A stretch of 9,563 bases of DNA from assembly GCA_937967535.1 (NCBI GenBank), contig CALCMV010000095.1, positions 1 to 9,563 on the forward strand. The letters are read 5' to 3'. Every line of letters starts with the position of its first letter. Within the stretch, counting starts at the first letter, position 1. A program made the position numbers and the translations under genes. Shown here one piece after another: positions 5,187-9,563 of this stretch. This DNA comes from an uncultured Saprospiraceae bacterium (GTDB lineage: Bacteria; Bacteroidota; Bacteroidia; Chitinophagales; Saprospiraceae). Under the pieces are notes generated by a model. It did not search any database, was not told the origin of the DNA, and saw only the letters and a list, made by a program, of their open reading frames with translations.

Positions 5187-8100
5187 TTAAGGCTTCACCA
5201 CAACCAATTTCATGGCATCGGTGTACCAGTCATTCGCTCTTAATTGTACGAAGTAAACCGCAGAAGATAGTCGGGTAGTACTCATTTCGTAGAGGGTGAT
5301 ATTGTCCACCAATTCTACGGTTTGTACCTCAACGACTCTACCGAGAGCATCCGTGACGAGGAGTTGGGCATCGCCGCGTATTTCGGTATCAATTTCTATG
5401 GTTACTTGCTCGCTGCCATATGCCGGATTCGGGTACAAGTTGATACTTACATCGGTTTGGTCTTCGCGTGTTTCATCACAACCATCAGGAATACCATCGC
5501 CGTCGGTATCAACATTGTCGTCAAATCCGGGACAAATATCAACATCGTTGCACACACCGTCGCCGTCAGTATCGCTGCTTCCGCTGCTATCAACAGTACA
5601 AGGCTCGCTAGCACCACAACCTACGCATGGGCATTGTTCTACGGTGAAAATCTCGCCGCCAATGACGATTCTTGCGAAATCCGGATTCGGTGCAGGTGCA
5701 TCGGGACCCGAACCATAGACGATAGTGATTTTGTCAATACATTCTGTAAATTCAACTAAAATACTTTCATCGTCGCCGGAATTAGACGAGTTGGTCGTAC
5801 CATAGGCACAGTTGCCGTCAATTTCTACGCTACCATCAAGTGAGGTAACAGTCGGTAAAATAGGTGTCGGGTCGCTGCCCAGTGTACCAAATACGCATAC
5901 TGCCTCTTGTTGTCTTGAACCGCCGTTTTTGAAATCCAAATCAGCGATGTCAAATACTACATGAGAGGAAGATAAGGATAAATTGTAACATAGTACCAAT
6001 TCATCTTCGCGTGTTTCCGGCTCAATGGCTACTTCCAATCCCATACCAACGACTTCGCTACCATCAAAGATGTGGTCATTGTCAATGATATTGATGTCAA
6101 CAGTTTCAACGCCCAATTCTGTCGAACCGGAAGTATCACCACTCTGCCAGTCTGCACCACAAACGCTGTGGTCAATCTGATAATCAGCACAAATATCATC
6201 GCAGGCATCAGGAATACCGTTACCGTCTCTGTCGGCAAGGTCGTCACCACCCGGGCAAACATCCATACCATCACAAACCCCGTCTCCGTCTTCGTCACCA
6301 TCGGAACCACTACCAACGGCACAATCAGGGAGACATGCCTGCGGACATACTTGCGAATTGAAAGCGATGTCTTGTCCGATAATGATTTTTGAGAAATTCG
6401 GGTCGTCTGTAGGCGAATCCGGTCCTGTACCATAGATGATAGTCACCTTGTCGATACATTCTGTAAATTCGACCAAAATACTCTCATCCTGACCTGATTG
6501 CGAAGAATTTTCGGTGGCATAGCCACAGTTATCATTAATATCTACGCTGCCATCCAATGAGCTTACCATCGGTAAGATATGAGTCGGGTCGTCGCCAAGC
6601 GTACCAAATATACAAACGGCTTCCTGTTGTTGTGAACCACCATTTTTGAAGTCCAAATCAATAATATCAAAAGATACATCGTTGGAGGCTTGCGAGAGAT
6701 TGTAACATACTTGCACGACATCATCTACATCATTGGGGTCAATACCAACGAGTAAACCACCGTTTTCTTCGCTAGTTTCTACCAAAATATCGTCTTCATC
6801 TATAATGTCGATGGTAAATGTTTGGTCTCCTACATCAAAAGAACCGGAGCTAGCATTTTCGCCAAATTCATTGTCCGCATCATCAAAATCTAATGTGTAA
6901 TCACTACATTCGAGTGTTACGTCACATTCACCCGAACATACTTCCGAGTTGAAAGCGATGTCTTGTCCGATAATGATTTTTGAGAAAGTCGGGTCGTCTG
7001 TGGGCGAATCCGGTCCTGTACCATAGACGATAGTCACCTTATCAATACATTCTGTAAATTCGACCAAAATACTCTCATTCTGACCTGATTGTGAAGAATT
7101 TTCGGTGGCATAGCCACAGTTATCATTAATATCTACGCTGCCATCCAATGAGCTTACTATCGGTAATATCTGAGTCGGGTCGTCGCCAAGCGTACCAAAT
7201 ATACAAACCGCTTCCTGTTGTTGTGACGTATTAGCAAAAAACTTAAAGTCCAAATCAACAATATCAAAGGATACATCATTGGATGCTTGTGAAAGATTGT
7301 AACATATTTTTACGACATCATCCACATCATTCGGGTCAATACCAACGAGTAAACCGCCGTTTTCTTCGCGTGTTTCCACCAAAATACCGTCTTCATCTAT
7401 AATGTCAATGGTAAATGTTTGGTCTCCTACATCAAAAGAACCGGAGGTATCGTTTTCGCCAAATTCATTGCCTGCATCGTCAAAATCTAAGGTGTAATCT
7501 CTACATTCGGGCGTTGCGAAACATTCGGCACCCGGCTCATTATCTCTACAATAGCTAAATGAAGTGACAGCACCGCCACATTCCAAATTGACTATCATGG
7601 TAAATACACCACTGACATTGACATCAAATACATTGAAACTATTAATACCGAATCCCGGAATTGGTAGTTCTTCAATCAAATTACCGTCTTGGTCGAGTAG
7701 TGAAATTTCTCCATCGCCGCATTTCATATCCAACAAATCTAAAGTTTGGATAGTCACCGGACAATTAAAGCTAAATATCAATCGTCCCTCTGTTTCATTA
7801 GGTACATCGCAATCTTTGGAAACGATTAAGGCATTGCCCTGAAACTCGGTATTATTGCCACCACCGGCACCTAAGCCCGGTCCGCCAAATTGCTCATTAG
7901 GTGTTCCTACGTCAAAATCACCACTCGTTGGGTTGCCTGTATCAAATAATTGAGTACAAAGGCTTTCGTCAGTCGTAACGGTAAAATCTTTGTATTGGTC
8001 AAATATTTCGGTGCTTGGCGCAAGCGGATTGCCCTCGTCGTCAAAGTTAAAGTCAATGACTCTGCATCCGTTTACAATGGTAAATACCTGCTCGCATGAA

Positions 8101-9563
8101 GCCATTTCGCCACACTCATCTGTTACGGTATGCGTAAAGGTATAAGTTGTGCCGTTGACTCCCGGTTCGCCCTCAACAAGGGGTCCGGTGAGGGTCAATG
8201 TGCCACTTGCACCACAGTTTGTCATAAATTCGGGCGTACCCGGACGAATATCCGAAGGACAAAAGACTATCGGACAATCATCAGGACAAGTAATCGTCGG
8301 TGGCATGCTGCTGCCCGGGTCGAAAGTGAAAGTTTGGACGCATTGTGTTTCGTTGCCACATTCGTCTGCTACCGTATATGTTCTGGTGACAACTAAATTT
8401 TCGTCTGAACAGAAATTTGTCGGTAAATCACTATCTTCTGCTGCGATGACTGTAAATTCGGTTGCCGAACTACAATTATCTGTACCCGAAAGCGTGGTTT
8501 CGGCTGTTGGTAAACTATCACCGCAAACCAAACCCGTTACATCTGCCGGACAATCAATTTGTGGTCCTTCCGAATCTGCTTCAAAAGTAAAGGTTTGAAC
8601 AAATTGTGTTTCATTTTCACAAGCATCTACTACGGTGTAAGTTCTGGTAATAATTATGTCCTCGTCTCCACAAAGATTTGTTGGCAAATCACTATCCGTT
8701 ACATTAACCACCTCAAAGTCCATTTCTCCTCCCGAACCACAATTATCTGTACCGGAAAGTGTCGCTTCCGGCGCAGGCAAAGCATCACTACAACTCAAAC
8801 CTATCATATCAGCCGGACCCGTTATTTGCGGACCTTCCGTATCTGCTTCAAAGGTGAAAGTTTGGACACATTCTGTTGTATTTCTACATCCGTCTGATAC
8901 GGTGTAAGTTCTGGTGACCACTAAATTAGCACCCGAACAGAAACTCGTTGGCATATCGCTATCAACTACTGAACTAACAAGATATTCTACGTCAGGACTG
9001 CAATTGTCAATACCGGGCAATACAGTTTCGGGGGCAGGCAATTCATCACCGCATACCAAGCCCGTTACATCCGCCGGACAAGTAACTTCAGGACCTTCCG
9101 TATCTGCTTCAAATGTGAAGGTTTGGACACATTGCGTTTCATTTCCACATTCATCTGCTACGGTGTAAGTTCTTGTTACGGACAAATTATCGCCCATACA
9201 GAAACTTGATGCAATATCGCTATCTTCTACTGATATAACTGTAAATTCTGTTGCTGTACTACAATTATCTGTACCCGAAAGTGCTGTTTCTGCCGCAGGT
9301 AATTCATCTCCACATACCAAACCTGTTACATCCGCCGGACAAGTAACTTCAGGACCTTCCGTATCTGCTTCAAATGTGAAAGTTTGGACACATTCTGTTG
9401 TATTTCTACATCCGTCTGATACAGTGTAAGTTCTGGTGACCACTAAATTAGCACCCGAACAGAAACTCGTTGGCATATCGCTATCAACTACTGAACTAAC
9501 AAGATATTCTACGTCAGGACTGCAATTGTCAATACCGGGCAATACAGTTTCGGGGGCAGGCAA
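5187..9563 (-). CDS. Giant multidomain secreted protein with T9SS sorting tail (5' partial)
   Basis: An open frame of 1458 codons that runs off the window, so the start and signal peptide are missing. Residues here count from the window edge. Residues 1-420 are HYR/Ig-like repeats of 87-89 residues (motif TRTYTVADECGNETQCVQTF). Residues 421-499 are a diverged HYR-like unit. About 500-677 form a single all-beta-looking module (FNFDDEGNPLAP...). About 686-876, 885-1073 and 1124-1311 are three copies of an unrecognised six-cysteine module. Residues 1089-1122 and 1330-1363 are thrombospondin-type-3 segments (DTDGDGVCNDVDICPG) likely to bind calcium. About 1372-1458 is a Por_Secre_tail sorting domain beginning INLYPNPA. 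It is probably exported through the Sec system and the type IX system to the cell surface or medium, as an adhesin or matrix protein. It has no visible catalytic domain. Transcription ends at the hairpin at 5124-5155. The function is inferred from architecture. Confidence 0.9.
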   Translation of the reverse strand: MPAPETVLPGIDNCSPDVEYLVSSVVDSDMPTSFCSGANLVVTRTYTVSDGCRNTTECVQTFTFEADTEGPEVTCPADVTGLVCGDELPAAETALSGTDNCSTATEFTVISVEDSDIASSFCMGDNLSVTRTYTVADECGNETQCVQTFTFEADTEGPEVTCPADVTGLVCGDELPAPETVLPGIDNCSPDVEYLVSSVVDSDMPTSFCSGANLVVTRTYTVSDGCRNTTECVQTFTFEADTEGPQITGPADMIGLSCSDALPAPEATLSGTDNCGSGGEMDFEVVNVTDSDLPTNLCGDEDIIITRTYTVVDACENETQFVQTFTFEADSEGPQIDCPADVTGLVCGDSLPTAETTLSGTDNCSSATEFTVIAAEDSDLPTNFCSDENLVVTRTYTVADECGNETQCVQTFTFDPGSSMPPTITCPDDCPIVFCPSDIRPGTPEFMTNCGASGTLTLTGPLVEGEPGVNGTTYTFTHTVTDECGEMASCEQVFTIVNGCRVIDFNFDDEGNPLAPSTEIFDQYKDFTVTTDESLCTQLFDTGNPTSGDFDVGTPNEQFGGPGLGAGGGNNTEFQGNALIVSKDCDVPNETEGRLIFSFNCPVTIQTLDLLDMKCGDGEISLLDQDGNLIEELPIPGFGINSFNVFDVNVSGVFTMIVNLECGGAVTSFSYCRDNEPGAECFATPECRDYTLDFDDAGNEFGENDTSGSFDVGDQTFTIDIIDEDGILVETREENGGLLVGIDPNDVDDVVKICYNLSQASNDVSFDIVDLDFKFFANTSQQQEAVCIFGTLGDDPTQILPIVSSLDGSVDINDNCGYATENSSQSGQNESILVEFTECIDKVTIVYGTGPDSPTDDPTFSKIIIGQDIAFNSEVCSGECDVTLECSDYTLDFDDADNEFGENASSGSFDVGDQTFTIDIIDEDDILVETSEENGGLLVGIDPNDVDDVVQVCYNLSQASNDVSFDIIDLDFKNGGSQQQEAVCIFGTLGDDPTHILPMVSSLDGSVDINDNCGYATENSSQSGQDESILVEFTECIDKVTIIYGTGPDSPTDDPNFSKIIIGQDIAFNSQVCPQACLPDCAVGSGSDGDEDGDGVCDGMDVCPGGDDLADRDGNGIPDACDDICADYQIDHSVCGADWQSGDTSGSTELGVETVDINIIDNDHIFDGSEVVGMGLEVAIEPETREDELVLCYNLSLSSSHVVFDIADLDFKNGGSRQQEAVCVFGTLGSDPTPILPTVTSLDGSVEIDGNCAYGTTNSSNSGDDESILVEFTECIDKITIVYGSGPDAPAPNPDFARIVIGGEIFTVEQCPCVGCGASEPCTVDSSGSSDTDGDGVCNDVDICPGFDDNVDTDGDGIPDGCDETREDQTDVSINLYPNPAYGSEQVTIEIDTEIRGDAQLLVTDALGRVVEVQTVELVDNITLYEMSTTRLSSAVYFVQLRANDWYTDAMKLVVVKP
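5190..5450 (-). other. Region encoding the T9SS C-terminal sorting domain
   Basis: This encodes the last 87 residues of the giant protein: the LYPNPA start, a central ...VTDALGRVV strand, LSSAVYFVQL and a basic-hydrophobic end MKLVVVKP. This order matches type A sorting domains (Por_Secre_tail), which are recognised by the T9SS outer-membrane machinery and usually cleaved on export. Confidence 0.9.
5475..5576 (-). other. Thrombospondin type 3 calcium-binding segment 2
   Basis: Residues 1330-1363 of the giant protein contain two Asp-rich loops, DTDGDGVCNDVDICPG and DTDGDGIPDGCD, the typical TSP3 pattern with paired cysteines. It sits between the third six-cysteine module and the sorting domain, probably as a rigid Ca2+-loaded linker. 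Confidence 0.85.
6198..6299 (-). other. Thrombospondin type 3 calcium-binding segment 1
   Basis: Residues 1089-1122 of the giant protein contain DEDGDGVCDGMDVCPG and DRDGNGIPDACD. It follows the second six-cysteine module, so the pair six-cysteine module plus TSP3 occurs twice in a row near the C-terminus. Confidence 0.85.
6345..7508 (-). repeat. Recent tandem duplication of the six-cysteine module
   Basis: Two copies, about 6936-7508 and 6345-6911, lie about 591-597 bp apart (197-199 codons). By eye, 6355-6635 and 6946-7226 differ at about a dozen positions. Near residue 775 the first copy has two extra residues (FFANTS where the others have NGGS). Both copies and the older third copy (5631-6194) keep six cysteines, in the contexts ECxDY/ICADY, CYNL, AVCxF, NCxY, ECIDK and a final xxC. 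Confidence 0.85.
8304..9563 (-). repeat. HYR/Ig-like repeat array of the giant gene
   Basis: Five units (one cut by the window edge), beginning at residues 70, 157, 244 and 333 after the partial first unit. Most units have six cysteines. Two alternating unit types give a 174-codon (522-bp) higher period: 9353-9563 and 8831-9041 are the same type and differ at only two bases that I can see. The array very likely continues beyond the window. Confidence 0.9.

Noticed and set aside
5296..9168. Several plus-strand open frames of 80-150 codons, and a minus-strand frame at 6029-6433, across the giant gene
   Set aside because: They overlap in-frame domain-coding sequence of the giant protein, reflect the repetitive composition of that gene, and show no domain of their own.
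9555..9563. TTG at the window edge as the start of the giant protein
   Set aside because: The frame is open to the edge in the middle of a repeat unit, so the true start and signal peptide lie outside the window.

Overview
The window looks like a piece of a Bacteroidota chromosome, probably a Saprospiria-type lineage. The phylum call rests on a type IX secretion (T9SS) C-terminal sorting domain on a giant repeat protein, AT-rich leaders without Shine-Dalgarno sequences, and a Bacteroidota-style LptB. The lineage below phylum is inference. There are five real genes; no tRNA, rRNA, CRISPR array, transposase or recognisable defence system is visible.

Layout: (1) 1-177, a leader with one small hairpin. 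(2) lptB (+, 178-909), the ATPase of the lipopolysaccharide exporter. (3) A gene of the proline racemase family (-, 1003-2025) whose second catalytic Cys is Thr, so it is best read as trans-3-hydroxy-L-proline dehydratase. Upstream of it on the same strand is an aminopeptidase P (-, 2144-3439). The two could act in sequence on proline- and hydroxyproline-rich peptides, although a 109-bp nested palindrome separates them. (4) Divergent from these, a class I SAM-dependent methyltransferase (+, 3541-4713) of unknown substrate. (5) A 473-bp geneless stretch (4714-5186) made almost entirely of short-word arrays, inverted repeats and one intrinsic terminator. (6) A giant secreted protein (-, 5187 to beyond 9563; 5' end missing) built of HYR/Ig-like repeats, one all-beta-looking module, three copies of a six-cysteine module, two thrombospondin-type-3 calcium-binding segments and a T9SS sorting tail.

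The most unusual content is structural. Each gap between the first four genes, and the gap before the giant gene, carries repeats, most of them arrays of 7- or 8-bp words that are often mirrored into long imperfect hairpins. Four stop codons lie inside these repeats or 1 nt from them. In the giant protein, one HYR-like unit has lost its first and last cysteines together, which points to a disulfide pair, and parts of the gene show very recent internal duplication. I see no clear new multi-gene system. The repeat families and the unrecognised six-cysteine module are the best candidates for something undescribed.
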